From the NCBI GenBank assembly GCA_016271365.2, contig CM028136.1, positions 464,750,001 through 464,814,000 of the forward strand: a stretch of DNA of 64,000 nucleotides, read 5' to 3'. The position numbers and the translations under genes are program-made. The DNA is from Neoceratodus forsteri (lineage: Eukaryota > Chordata > Ceratodontiformes > Ceratodontidae). Under the pieces are notes generated by a model. The model saw nothing but the letters and a program-made list of their open reading frames with translations. It did not search any database and was not told where the DNA came from. Of the stretch, positions 33,090 to 44,755 are shown in pieces; within the stretch, counting starts at the first letter, position 1; the number at the start of each line of letters is the position of its first letter.

Positions 33090-34799
33090 GTTTATGTCTC
33101 ACAAATAGTCTCGTTTCAGAGGGCAACAAAGAATAAAATAGTGGCAAGAAAAGGGTAGAATGATGCACCCAGCAGGGGGAGCGCAGGAAATCATAGAGGC
33201 ATCTTATTAGACGTCGGGTTCCAAAAGACAGTTATTCTGGGGAGATGCTGCTCTCTCAAATGTACCTCAAGCTGTACCTGTATGTATGGTCTTTTGCTTT
33301 ACGATTTTTTGAGAAGGGGCAAGAAAGCGGATTCCGGGCTGATTGAGATCTCAGAGTAATACTGAAGGCGGAGACAATCGGAAATCAGCAGTCTCTAAAA
33401 TGCCATACCTCAAGATACACTAGCTACGACACCGGAAGAATTGCAGTGACTTGCTCTTATCACCACTCACTTAACAGAAACTTTGTACATGGTCTTTATC
33501 TCGCTCCCAATGACCCCATATCCCATGACAACTTGCACCTCTCCACAAGCGCTTTGCTCCTACGCTGGGCTACGTCTCCCATCTCTGCAAGTATTCTCGG
33601 GGACTGCTTCATCTGCTGCTCAGGTACATGGGAGAGAGTTTGTGGGAGTGTTTCCTGTAATTTTTAGCAGCCTGGAGCCGGGTTGGAGAGGGCTCCACTC
33701 ACAGAATATCGCAGCTCGAAGCATTTTGAGCAATCTATATAGCAGTCAGGCAAAACGTTCTGTTCATCAGCCACTAGAGGGAGCTCCCGTATTACGTTCA
33801 CCGCTAGGAGCCCTATACAATGGGGCTTTGAAAGTCTGAGTCGATCCCGCTCCCCTGGTTTTCGCCATCCGTACTCTTGCTGTTTCTCTTTCCTTGGTCC
33901 CTTTCTTTTTTTTTCTTTACAGACAATGACCATCCCCAATATAGGGGCCCGGGGAGCAGCTGCGATGTTTTTTTTTTTTTTGAGGAATCTGACTCTTTGA
34001 GGAGCATACAAATTATTCTGTGTGTATTTCCCCCCCATTAGTCCTGCCTTTTCAGACTAGAGGGGCACGATTTCCTGGATTGTTTCCACATGGACTCTTT
34101 TACTTAAGTTGTGGGTGAACTGTGCAATATGTGGGGATGCTTATATGTCTGTTAAAAGTTGCTGAATTACTGGAGGCTCTGCCTTAGGGGAAGTTGTAGA
34201 GTGAACATAGGGTATCTAAGGCAGTGACCTCTCCTTAGGCTACAATGAAGAATTGTCCTTTTCTTGTTCTGAACTGCCGGGATGGTTCAAAATATTAATA
34301 ACTTGCTCTGATGAGCAACAGACCTTAATACAACATTGCCCTAGGAAGAGTCATTCTGGGATGTTGGGCAGTCCTTCCTAGGTAATGGGCCATACCCTTA
34401 GGCTCGGGAGGTGTCAGTCAAGGGGCTTGAAATATGAAAGGCTTTCTCCTGACAAGAAGTCAGTTATGCTGTCAGTGGGAGGGGGAGGCTGGAGGGGAAT
34501 CGGGAGCTTTGGAACTTGGGAATTCATGGGCCGAGAGGCGGTTCTGTTGGTGGGAGGGGAGGCTGGGAATCTTTATCAGCCAAAATCAAGGATTAAGGTA
34601 ATGGATGTAGGAGGGGATAGGGGGTAAAGAGAAGTAATTCAGAGGTCAGAAAGGGATAGAAAAGATGAGGGGGGTTGGGTTGAAAAGGGGTTAAAAGGAA
34701 ACTGCTCGGAGGGATCTGCTCATAAGGGGAGGCCAGGTGAAGAAGGGAGAACTGGAGTGCAGTCAAATATATGTGGATTCCAAATGGAATTTAGGGACA
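33090..34799 (+). other. 1.7-kb inter-ORF region of the L1
   Basis: Between ORF1 and ORF2 lie about 1,700 bases with no recognised domain. Most L1 families have a short spacer here. The stretch is CpG-containing and as well preserved as the ORFs, so it looks like part of the element, although an insertion cannot be ruled out. It includes a T run at about 33,968-33,980 and a G-rich part at 34,480-34,740. Confidence 0.55.
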
Positions 34800-37700
34800 A
34801 TGGGTAGTATACATGAATTTATCACATGGAATATTAAAGGGGCTAGGAAGGAATTAAAGCGTTACAAGGCTCTGAGACATTTGCAGTTGCAAAATGCCCA
34901 GATAATATGTTTGCAAGAAACACACTTATTGGAGAGGGAATCTAAAGTACTGAGGTGTCAGTTTGTGGGCCAGGTATATGCTGCTGGCAATAGTACCGCC
35001 AGTAGGGGGATAGCTATTTTAATAACCAGAAATATTCCCTTTGTATGTGAGGAAAAACTGACAGATCCTGAGGGACGGTATATAATAGTAGTGGGGTGCA
35101 TAAACCAAACAAGGATTGTGATAGGTAGCATATATGGCCCAAATGGGAACTCACCCAGGTTCTTTACAGATCTACTAAAAGCCTTGTCCTCCTTTCCTCA
35201 CCGTCCTATGTTGTTAGATGGTGACTGGAACCTTGCATTTAATACAGAATTGGACAGGGAAGGCAGGCGAGGTAGGGGCCTCTCTCCAGCCCAGAGAGCC
35301 ATTATAGATTTCACAGACAACTTGGACCTGTGTGACCCGTGGAGGGTCTTGTGCCCCTCCAAGAGGGAATACACATTCCTATCGGAGGTCCATAAAACCA
35401 GGTCTCGAATCGATTACTTTTTGATGAGCCAGCGCATGCTTCCCAGCCTGATAGATTGTAAAATTACTCCAGGGGTCATCTCGGATCACTCCATGGTCTG
35501 CTGCACCCTTAATCTTGCACCCAACACCCCCAAGCAAACCATCTGGAAACTAAACAACCAACTTCTCCGCACAGCGGAGATTAGAGATAGTATAAGCCAG
35601 AGAATAGTACAATACGAGCAGGAAAACTGCAACACGATGGGTAGGGGTGATATAGAATGGAGTGCGCTGAAATGTATGTTAAGGAGGGATTCATCAAGAT
35701 AGCTGCAGTAAGAAAGAAAAAGAGAGAGAGTCGGGCTAGACAATTGATGACCCAGATCAGAGATAAAGAGAACATCCTCTCAAAGAGCACTCCAGCAGTA
35801 ACTAGGGAAAAGTTGGTCAGGCTCCGGTACCAATATGACGAGATTCTGAGAGAAAAGGCAGAGTACGCCATTAATAAAATGAAAGCCCTATATCTAGATC
35901 AAGGGGAGAAAGCAGGTCATCTCCTCGCCATGCGACTTAAAGCAGCCGAAACATCCAGAATCATTCAAAGTATATCCTCCCTTACAGATGGGTCCATCAA
36001 AACCACCCCCCATGAGATTGTAAAAGAATTTGAGGATTACTACAGGGAATTATATAGCCCTATGCCCAACAGACCAAGTAGCGAGGAAGTCAGGGCTTAT
36101 CTCTCCACCTGTAATTTACCTCTAATACAAGAGGACCAGAAGGAGATGCTCTCCTCCCCTATATCAGAATCCGAAATTCTAAATGCGATTCAGATGCTCC
36201 CAGCAGACAAAGCTCCTTGACCGGATGGGTTCTCTCCAATTTTTCAAATGTTTCAGGAGACAGTTATGCCCAGGGTTAAAAAGACTATTTCATAGTATCT
36301 TTACTTCTGAAACTATTGATATTCATCTTTTTGAGTCCCTGATAGTGCTTATCCCCAAAGAAGGGAATGATCGAGATAAGGTCCCAAACTACAGGCCCAT
36401 AGCCTTAATTAATTATGATGTTAAAATCTTAGCGAAAATACTAGCAGCCCGCCTAGCTAAGGTCCTTCCTAGGTTAATCCACCAGGACCAGGTGGGATTC
36501 ATGAACAGTAAACTAGCATCAGACCATTTCCGTAAATTATCCCACATTTTCTCAGCATCCAAGGATAGTAAAATCCCATTTGGATTGATGTCTGTCGATG
36601 CTGAGAAAGCATTTGACAGAGTAGATTGGAGGTTTCTGTCTTTGACCATGGAGCATTTTGGCTTCCCAGCTCACTTTATTAACAGGGTGTTTGCTCTATA
36701 TAGATCCCGTCCGCAAAAATATACTGTAATGGGGTATTTTCGGCAAGCCTACCTTTGTTATCGGGCACCAAGCAGGGATGTCCTTTATCCTCTTTTGTTC
36801 AACTTATACTTAGAGCCCCTGTTGTGTAGAATCAGACAGGATCCCAGAATTATGGGGATAAAAATTGGGTCACAGGAACTTAAGATCTCAGCATTTGCGG
36901 ATGACATTCTACTCCACATTAGCCACCCCCGAACCTCAGTGCCAGCGGTGCTCGAAGCCATTGCGCGCTATGGTAAGCTATCCAACTACAAAGTTAACAT
37001 AGGGAAAACTCAGTTATTCCCCCTTAATGTGAAAGTTTACAAGTCAGACATTTCGGAACTGGGTATACATTGGACCCCACTCACCCTGAAATATCTTGGC
37101 ATTGTCTTGGCCAGATCAGAGGCCAAAATGGTGAAACTTAATTTGAACGCCCTTAAGGTAACTATAAAACAAGATCTGGAAAGATGGGGCAGACTTCCGC
37201 TTTCTCTCTGGGGAAGGATCAACATAATAAAGATGAATGTTCTGCCGAGGATTTTTTACCCCCTAAATATGCTTAACGTATGGTTACCCCTAAAATGGCA
37301 CAAAGCACTACATTCAATTATCTCGGAGTTTATCTGGGAAAGAAATCACCCCGTAGAGCTTATCACAAACTTGCCGCCCCCAGGAGAAAGCTGGTTTAAG
37401 ATTGCTGCATTTCGGGTTATATCACTGGGCAAGTAGTCTCTGTAAATATTTACGGTGGCTCCTGCCCCCCAGGGATTAGGAACTGCTACCGTATGTACCT
37501 CCCTGGGTCGAACTGGAAACAGAGTTAATAAAGGGCGCGGGTGTAGATCCAAAGGCTCTCCTTTATATTCCATAAAGATCTCTCCCCTCTAAACTAGCAG
37601 CCACCCAATTAAACTCTCCTTACGTACGCACATTCAACTATGTGCTTCCCTTCGTTATTCCCCATGTGCAGATAGATACCAGCCAATATGTCATAACCTA

Positions 37701-38524
37701 ACCTGCGGATTGGGGGGAAAATGATAAACGAATCCTGGCTTCCCTTTCTGAAAGGGTTAAAAGTTGCAGTTATCATGCAAGGGGACAGGTGCCTCTCAGT
37801 TGCAGAAGTTCTAGCAAAGTACAATATAGGCCCTAACCAATCTTTTAAAATATATCAACTCATACAATTGTTGGAGAATTTCAAGACTAAATTAAAAGAG
37901 AAGAAGATCAATGGGGCATGGTTTGAACCCCTGGCCCACTGGGCTTGGGAGCCACATGCGGTTTCCAAGGTCTACAAGGCACTGTTCGAGCAAGTTTATG
38001 CAGACACTGTCAACAGGCTGAGATTCTGGTTAAACCGTTTGGGGGACCAGGAACGGAACTGGGATCTTATTTGGCAGCACATGTACCAGTATATCACCCA
38101 GGACAGATTACGCATCATGCAATACCACTTTTTAAATAATTTGTTCTGGACTCCTTCCAAATTATGTAAGGTTGGACGTAGCCCAGACCCGTCATGTAAC
38201 CATTGTCAGCAGGTTGAGGGAGACCTACTTCACATCTTCTGGGAATGTCCATCGGTAAAAGGGTTGTGGGACCAAATTAAGCACAAGGCGGATTCGTTAC
38301 TGGGCATTGAACATTGCTTTACCCCAGAAATCTGCCTGATAGGTGACTATACTGGTATTGCTGTAAAATCCCGAAGATACTATATGGCCTTGATCTCATC
38401 ATCGGTCAAGAAAATAGTGTTAAAACATTGGCTGGATAACACCTCACCTAGTTACATGGAATGGTTACAAGAACTACTCTTTAACTTAAATATGGAAAAA
38501 TTTGGGGCTATGAGAAGGGGGTAG
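34800..38524 (+). pseudogene. L1 ORF2 (endonuclease and reverse transcriptase), frameshifted
   Basis: The ATG at 34,800 starts the endonuclease, read openly to 35,702: WNIKGA, QETHLLE, GSIYGPN, LDGDWN (G-D-W-N instead of G-D-F-N), DYTFLS-like and SRIDYFL, VISDHSMV. After a shift (35,657-36,220) come the linker and RT entry, broken by TGA at 36,218 in A-P-G-P-D-G. The RT continues at 36,240-37,436 with NYRPIALIN, DAEKAFDRVDW and FADD (36,894-36,905); the GTKQG box is displaced by a frameshift near 36,768. The last part (37,721-38,524) has the CNHC...H....C knuckle (about 38,196-38,250). Size and order are those of a complete L1 ORF2. Confidence 0.9.
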
Positions 38525-38845
38525 CTCTTCGAAATTTGAGCAGGTTTGGGGCCCCTTCCAAACATTTTATTTGCTCCATTCATAGTCAGCCATTGCATGA
38601 CAAGTCGAGCCTGGTTCGTTCGCTGATAAGCAGTTTTATCTCAACCCTCGTAGATCTGGGGGGGTAAGAGAGATTAGGTAGGGTAGTTAAATAGGGAGGG
38701 GTTAGCACCAGAAAATTGTTGTGTTCATTTTCTAATGGTACATTGTAAGTGGCACTATGCTGTTACAGGTTATCATCTGTAAGGCTCTGTTTTCATTTCT
38801 GTGCCAACCGTATGTCAATAAACTTGAATTTAAAAAAAAAAAATA
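38525..38845 (+). promoter_or_regulatory. L1 3' UTR with polyadenylation signal and poly(A)
   Basis: Non-coding tail after the ORF2 stop. The AATAAA hexamer at about 38,817 is followed by a 12-13 base A run, consistent with retrotransposition of a polyadenylated RNA. Confidence 0.8.
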
Positions 38846-38849
38846 ATTC

Positions 38850-39100
38850 ATAGGTACCAGAGACAGTAGATTCAGATTTCAGTTTCAGATTTCAGATTTA
38901 TTTTTGGTGAAAGTACACACTGTATAGCTAAAAGGTTAAACATAGAAAAAGAGTAAAAAGGATTTCACATGATAAAAAGAATTGTGTTTTAAAAATACAT
39001 TATCATAGCAGCAATGACTATTGAGAAATGTAGCCTAAGCTAAGGCAAGATGGTAATTAAATGCTTTTGGTAAACATCTAATTGTCATCTTGATTATTCC
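38850..39100. other. Flank with short TTCAG repeats
   Basis: Starts with repeated TTCAGATTTCAG units (38,869-38,898) directly downstream of the L1. Otherwise AT-rich and non-coding. Confidence 0.5.
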
Positions 39101-39106
39101 TAGTCA

Positions 39107-39286
39107 CTTAATATGCAATACCAAAGAAAGGAAATGTCTCCAGGAACCTTAGATCCAAACATGTGAGCTTGTAGCTCTGTGGTTAGAGCACTAATCACAG
39201 AATGTGCAATACCAAAGAAAGGAATGTCTCCAGGGACCTTAGATCCAAACATGTGAGCTTGTAGCTCTGTGGTTAGAGCACCGGGA
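39107..39286 (+). repeat. 90-bp tandem duplication including tRNA-like head
   Basis: Two near-identical units, beginning AATATGCAATACC at 39,110 and AATGTGCAATACC at 39,200, run through ATCCAAACATGTGAGCTTGT and GTGGTTAGAGCAC. The right unit continues into a full tRNA-like sequence and the left breaks off after the A-box. The few differences point to a recent duplication. Confidence 0.85.
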
Positions 39287-39325
39287 CAGTATTCTGTGGG
39301 GCTGGGTTCAATTCTCAGTCGGTCA
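39254..39325 (+). mobile_element. tRNA-derived SINE head or tRNA pseudogene
   Basis: GTAGCTCTGTGGTTAGAGC (A-box, D-arm) and GGGTTCAATTCTC (B-box, T-arm, about 39,304-39,316) are spaced about 43 bases apart, as in tRNA genes and tRNA-derived SINEs. The acceptor arms do not pair convincingly, so I do not call a working tRNA. Confidence 0.6.
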
Positions 39326-39456
39326 CATTATTTCTTTCTCACTACAGTTTGTGATATAAGCTAAGAAAGTTGGGAATAAGCATGAATATCAAGTTAACAA
39401 TGTTGAATAGATATTATGATAATTTACTATATCATAAGGAAAGGTTCTAGATCACA

Positions 39457-39751
39457 GGCTGGATTTTCAGTGCCTGTGTCTGTTTCCTGGATGTGAGTGT
39501 GGAATTCCACCCTGGAAGTTAGACCACAAAAGTTAGTCTAGCTCCCAGCACCAAATTCCACACTTTTATCAGAAAAGCAGATGCATATCCTGCAGTTGGA
39601 GCAGAAATTGCCGTAAACTGCCAAAATTGTTGTGAATGTGTCCAGATATCTGTGAATAGGGCACAGACATCTGGACGCATCTGCGTGAATGCAGCATGCA
39701 TCCAAAATATGGATGCAAGTGCTGCATCCACACTTTTCAAAATCCCACCCC
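39457..39751. mobile_element. 295-bp TIR element with ACA target duplication
   Basis: Left end GGCTGGATTTTCAG, and right end read inward GGGGTGGGATTTTGAAAAG. ACA flanks both (39,454-39,456 and 39,752-39,754). A central TTAGACCACAAAAGTTAGTC hairpin block is shared with the element at 25.7-26.2 kb. No coding sequence; non-autonomous. Confidence 0.6.
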
Positions 39752-39754
39752 ACA

Positions 39755-40196
39755 GGTTCAGCAGCAGAGAGCGTAAATTTTGCTATTGCACATAATATAA
39801 ACAGTTCCAGTGAGTTCAACAACATTTTAAAGCAATTTTTTTAGATGAATTTTGAAATTTAGTTTTAAAAGGTTCCAAGTATTGCATTCTGAAATCCTTT
39901 AAAAATGGAAATCCAGCAAAATGTGGATAGTGGGACATTTCTCTGTACATCCAAACTTACAGTACAAGACTGACATTCTTAACACCATTCCAAGGTACAT
40001 AAAATACATACCATCCAAAATTAAGGGCCATCTTAAGTCTTGCCGCTGCTTTTACATATAGGTTTAATTAGCAATTAATTAAGTAAAATTCACAGCCATG
40101 CGATATTTTTAGCTGTTTGTTAAAGGAAAAGCCTTAATTAGGTCTATGCTTTCTATATCTCTCTGCCTGCCAGTGTCCTTTAAGCACTGGATTCCC
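39755..40196. other. Unassigned non-coding stretch
   Basis: AT-rich, with nothing recognised. Confidence 0.3.
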
Positions 40197-40198
40197 TA

Positions 40199-41085
40199 GG
40201 CTTGATTCAAGGAAAGAGCCCTTAGATCAATGCAAGGTACATCAAAGAACCACCTTGCATCAAATTCCAGTGCACCAAATACTGGGTGCTGTATTCAGAA
40301 AGAAGAGCAATCTCTTCAGCAAAGTCTGCCACACTGACACAAGAGGTTCACTGCATCAAACATATACCACATGTGGAGAGAATGCCATAAGCCATGGCAC
40401 AACAGCATGGGACACAAACGCCTCCATGTGAGCCACAAAGGCTATGCAGGAGGGGCATGAATGCCCACATTGAGGCACCATGACGATGTGGGGGCAAGAA
40501 TGCCCCAAGGTGAGTGAAAACTGTGGAGAGAGGCATAGAGTGGGAACTGATGCAAGCTGCATCAAAAAGAATATGTGGTGGACGAGATCTGATGCAAGCT
40601 GCAGCAAAAAATGCTTCATGAGGTGAGACCTGTGAAAAGCCATATGGTGGATGAAATGGCCATAGTAATGACATGTGCAGCACCCATACTGTCTCGCAGG
40701 GATGTCGGGGCTGCCTCACCCTCCCTGTCTGCAGCTGGATCCACTCCATTCTGTGCACCACTGTCGGTTAGACCAGATCCACCCTGGTCTAATGGATGCC
40801 TGCCATCATTGGCGTAGTGTCAGGGCTCACACCTTTCTGAATCCCAGAAAAGGGGGCATTGTATCAGTTTTGTGCCACAAGCCCCATTGCGATATGGTGC
40901 ACCCAGGTTTTGGACACAAGCATGGCGCAAGCCACTTTGCTGCAAACTGCCCCTTTGTTGACACAAGTCACTTTCTTGAATTGTGATTGATGCAAAGGTT
41001 GTCGCAAGTTGCATTTTGCATCAAACCTTTTGGTGCAAGCCACTTGCGCCATTCCCGGAATCTATTTTTGCCAATGAATCAGGGC
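40199..41085. mobile_element. 890-bp TIR element
   Basis: Left end GGCTTGATTCAAGG, and right end read inward GCCCTGATTCATTGG. The interior repeats ATCAAA and GATGCAAGCTGCA phrases in both orientations (for example GCAAGCTGCATC and GTTGCATTTTGCATC), so it can fold on itself. No transposase. A target duplication is not clear. Confidence 0.5.
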
Positions 41086-41089
41086 AGAA

Positions 41090-41590
41090 AATAGATGATA
41101 GCCCATATTTCCTCAATTTTAGATCTAAGTAAGCATATCAGTTCAGCCATGACATACTTGTACAGTACCATGATTATATCAATTTTTCTGCTTTACCCAA
41201 GTTGATTTATCTGTTTCATTTGTGGATATTGAGGTTATTTTGTGCTATTATGACAGCTTTCTAATTTCAGCCATTCCTGTTATAGACAATAAATTAGCTT
41301 CTGATCTCATGTACTTTCCTGTGACTAACTGGGGTAGACCCATCATTAATCTAAGATAAAGATTTTGAATCATTTCTAAATCAGCAGTCCTTTAATCATT
41401 CACCCAGACTTCCATGCTATACAGTAGAAAAGAGCTGACCTGTGCTTGATAGATTTTTAACATAGCTTTGAAGGATTAATTTGCATGAAGTTTAGAAAAT
41501 CTATATACTGTATACCGAACATAGATGCTCTGCAGACATTTTAATTTTATCTACATGGGTTTTCCAAGGTTCTGTGTGATAATAGCGAGC
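41090..41590 (-). pseudogene. LINE X C-terminus
   Basis: Minus-strand frames give LKIYQAQVSSFLLYSMEVWV, then LEMIQNLYLRLMMGLPQ and TGKYMRSEANLLSI (about 41,265-41,470). This is the region after the RT in many LINEs, with Y-S-x-E-V-W and L-E-x-x-Q-x-x-x-x-R. It lies downstream of the RT at 42,060-42,940 on the same strand and is probably the same element. Confidence 0.6.
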
Positions 41591-42075
41591 ACCGAACAGC
41601 GACTCACATTATCGCGATGTCAGGGCGGCAAAAACAATTTCACCACCCGAACTCCTCGGCCCATGGAAGAATGGTAAGGATTTAAATGCTTTGCTTTCTG
41701 TCAGGGCGCTCCGCCACCCCGGGGACTCTCCCCCACACCCCCTCACTTAAACAGTCTCAACTCCAGGGAGTGCATGTTGGGGGTGCAAAGCAAAATAAAT
41801 ACAAGTTCTGGGCAGGCACAACAAAAAACACACTAGTGCCTGGACCCAGACCAAACCCAGAACCCCACGCACCTACAAGCAGAGGTCAACCCCTGATGCC
41901 ACAGTGCAACTCGGCAGCCAACTGCAGTGCCACCCCCTACATCCCTCCACCCCTCCCAGGCCATGCTTTCAGTGCTCTCCCACCCCCATGCACTGCAGTA
42001 TGTATATGTAACATCTATTTGCTAGGGTCACCACAACCCAACATCTAGTTGCCCTCCTGCCCCCTGGTCTTTTGG
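41591..42075. other. CpG-rich, C-rich segment interrupting LINE X
   Basis: Composition differs sharply from both sides: ATCGCGATG, CGGCAAAAAC and long C-rich runs. No conserved frame. It divides the LINE X RT from its C-terminus, so it looks inserted. TIRs were not convincingly found. Confidence 0.45.
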
Positions 42076-42940
42076 GCTTTCACCCACATCGCGTTGTTGT
42101 TTCTGATGGCGACGAATTTCAGGCACCAACTTCACATGCTACTGTCTTCCAACCTCCTTTTGAGGAGATATTTATGCCCAAATATGCAAAAGTGTGAACT
42201 TCTATTATTTCAGAGTATAATTTCCAGCTAAATTCAAATGTTTTAGTCTCCCTAATGCCATGGCTTTGCATTTCTGTATGTTCAGCTTTAACTCTAGTTG
42301 TTTCAGTGTTCCAAACACATTATTCAAGACTCTTTGCCAACCAACTGCAGATCTCAATATTAATAATGCATCATCTGCGTATAATATAATATTAATCTTA
42401 GGGTCAATAATTCTTCACCAATCCATTTCAGCAGACAGTAGGTTAGTTATTTTATTTATATAAAGATTAAATAGTGTGGCTGTAAGCATACCTTTTGCCA
42501 CAAAAACTTATTTTGCTAAGTCACCTTGGATATTATAACTGATCTTGGTTCTGGCATTTGTATGCATTATCTTAATTGCATTTAACAAATGCAAAGGACT
42601 GCAACAACCTTGTAAACTATGCATAAGACAGATCTATTCATATTATCAAGAGCTTCCTTTATATCAGGGAAAGTCAAAAATAATGAGCTCTTTTCATCAA
42701 TTTTGTATTTCCCTTTCAGATATTGAAGAATAAAAATAATCACAGTGGAACACTTTAAAAATAACAGTTTTTGACTGATAAGGTGTTGCTCAAAGATCCA
42801 GGATTCTAGGTGTTCTAAGAGATATCTGTAAAAGATTTGGGCTATTATACATAGCAGGAAAATCAGCCATTAAACAGTGAGGTCACTTTGATCACCTTTT
42901 TTAAATAGGGACTATTTCAGCTACATTCCAGACATCTGGC
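42076..42940 (-). pseudogene. LINE X reverse transcriptase, main part
   Basis: Minus-strand segments give PDVWNVAEIVPIFKKGD (42,892-42,940), YRYLLEHLESWI, KGKYKIDEKSSLFLTF followed by DIKEALDNMNRSVL (about 42,650-42,720), KGMLTATLFNLYINKITNLL (about 42,430-42,490), and ILYADDALL with both catalytic aspartates intact (YADD at 42,370-42,381). The clade is uncertain: it is not the L1, L2 or CR1 type seen elsewhere in the window. Stops and frame changes are common. Confidence 0.7.
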
Positions 42941-43350
42941 ATGAGATATTCAAATGTTTGCATCAGGTGCAAAATGTTTGTGCTGGGATTGCACCGCAAT
43001 TGTACAGGATCACCGTCTTCAAAAGTCCAAATAGCACCATCACAACATGTTAGTGTCAGCGTTAAAACATAATGAATGCATGGAATCAAGTGAGGGGTGA
43101 GGACATGCATACAAGCTCAAGGGTATAAAAACCTTTGTGCCTTGCAACGGGCGTTAACGTGACATATAGCATGACATGAATTACCACCAATGAAAAGGTA
43201 GTGGTAACTCTGGGCAAACTAAGGATGGGGGGGGTGTGGACACAGCAGCAACACAAGCAGCATGGTGCACCTGAGGTAGTACAACCTGATGATCTAGTGG
43301 CCATCCCTTCCTGATCCATGATTCCCCCTTATGATAGCAATAGAAGCATG

Positions 43351-43612
43351 CCCCATTCATTGGTGGTACAGTGTCCCCCTCCCAAACCCCAGTGTCCCTG
43401 TTATCATAAATGATGCACTAGCCCCATTCATTGGTGGTACAGTGTTCCCCCTTCCTGAATCCAGATGTCCCCATTTGCATAAATGATACACAAGCCCCAT
43501 TCATTGGTGGTACAGTGTTCTCCCCTCCCTGAACTCCAACGTCTCTGTTTGCATAAATGATGCACAAGCCCCATTTATTGGTGGTACAGTGTTTCTCCCT
43601 CTGGATGGAGTT
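43351..43612 (+). repeat. Minisatellite, 71-74 bp period
   Basis: Four units start at 43,351, 43,422, 43,495 and 43,569 with CCCCATTCATTGGTGGTACA (one T for C in the last). The spacer includes CATAAATGATGCACAAG. The final unit is incomplete. Confidence 0.95.
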
Positions 43613-44635
43613 TGTGCTACCAACAGTTGGGGATGTGGCAGCCTGCATTTGCCATATGCCACCTTGTGTCATGCCACAACCCATTTCTGGGTGCGTGAGT
43701 GGTGCAAGCTCCGTTTAGGGTAGGCAACCTGTGGTTGATGCAGGATGCTTTTGTGAATTCCTCAGGAGCAGTTTGTGATGCACGGTGCCACTTGCACCAT
43801 TTATGTTTGGTGCTGGCACCTTGCATCTTTCTCAGGGCTTTGAGTCATGAACCCAATTACTGCAGCAAATGAGGGGGCAGGGAGGGCAGACAGCCACCCT
43901 GGGCCACTCCATATGCCATGAAAGAGACAAGCTGTATACAGAAGGCACCACCCATGTTGCCATCATCTGGCACCGGAACCATCCCTGCCAGGCATTTTTG
44001 GGTGTCTCAGCACTCAGTGGACACCATGGCAGTGTGTCCATGTGGCACACACCTGCAGACATCACATTGGGGTGCATCAACACAATCCAGCACACAAGTG
44101 CAGCAGTGGGGGAATGGAGGGAGCTGTGGGGAGGGTGTACAGGTGGTCAGGCTGCCTCACATAGTAGGTGGTGCCACACACTGGGGCCATCCACACAGTG
44201 CACAAGTTCCAGTGACAGGAATGCCCCTGACTTCAGTGTGCCTGTCTGATGCCATGTGTCTGCCCCCGGGGCCACATACCACACACCTGTACAAACTCCA
44301 TGTCACACACAGCCAGCCATGTGTATGGTAATGTGAGAATACCATGCCTTTGGCACAGCATATGTGGGTGACAGGAGAGCATGATAGTGGTATCCACTGT
44401 CAGAACACACCTGTCAGCTGGGCTTGTCACTGTGTGGCTAGCAACAGTCATTGCTGCCTGACACACCATAGGCATAGCAGTGTCTCTCACAATACCAGAC
44501 ACTATGGCACCATAGCATCTGCTATACACTGTAGCAGTGACAACAATATGTCTGTGGCATGCAGCACTGCCACATGTGCCTGTGGTGCTAGTCCCCTGGG
44601 GCACAATAGTCTCTGCTGCTGTGTACAAACATAGC

Positions 44636-44755
44636 CTGCAACTACTGACCTGTTGCTCTGGTCTGACGTACGGGTGGAGCTGTGTGCATACCCAGCCTGC
44701 AGCTACTGATCTGTAGTTCCAGTCTAACATACAGGTGGAGCTGTGCACACCCTGA
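44636..44755 (+). repeat. 60-bp tandem duplication
   Basis: CCTGCAACTACTGACCTGTT and following sequence recur 60 bp later as CCTGCAGCTACTGATCTGTA, including GGTGGAGCTGTG. Two units, somewhat diverged. Confidence 0.8.

Larger units (their letters stand above)
32090..38845 (+). mobile_element. Near full-length L1-type LINE
   Basis: The best-preserved element of the window. It has ORF1 (32,213-33,089), an unusually long inter-ORF region, ORF2 (34,800-38,524), a 3' UTR of about 300 bp with AATAAA at about 38,817, and a poly(A) run at 38,832-38,844. CpG dinucleotides are common compared with the flanks, as in a recent insertion. The 5' boundary is placed near 32,090, where the flanking minus-strand LINE stops; no target duplication was found, so the start is uncertain. 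Both ORFs contain a few frameshifts and one in-frame stop, so this copy cannot move itself. Confidence 0.85.

Noticed and set aside
33446..34038. Open frames of about 120 codons between L1 ORF1 and ORF2
   Set aside because: No recognised domain, overlapping frames on both strands, and no continuity; treated as spacer.
36413..37225. Minus-strand frames opposite the L1 ORF2
   Set aside because: Shadows of the plus-strand RT, which has clear conserved motifs.
39254..39325. Functional tRNA gene
   Set aside because: A-box and B-box are good, but the acceptor ends do not pair convincingly and the sequence lies in a duplicated SINE-like context.
40348..40761. 137-codon minus-strand frame rich in His, Cys and Ala
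   Set aside because: Lies wholly inside a TIR element with repetitive GCATCA phrases; the composition explains it.
43349..43612. CRISPR-like array
   Set aside because: Units are full-length tandem copies without unique spacers, in a vertebrate genome.
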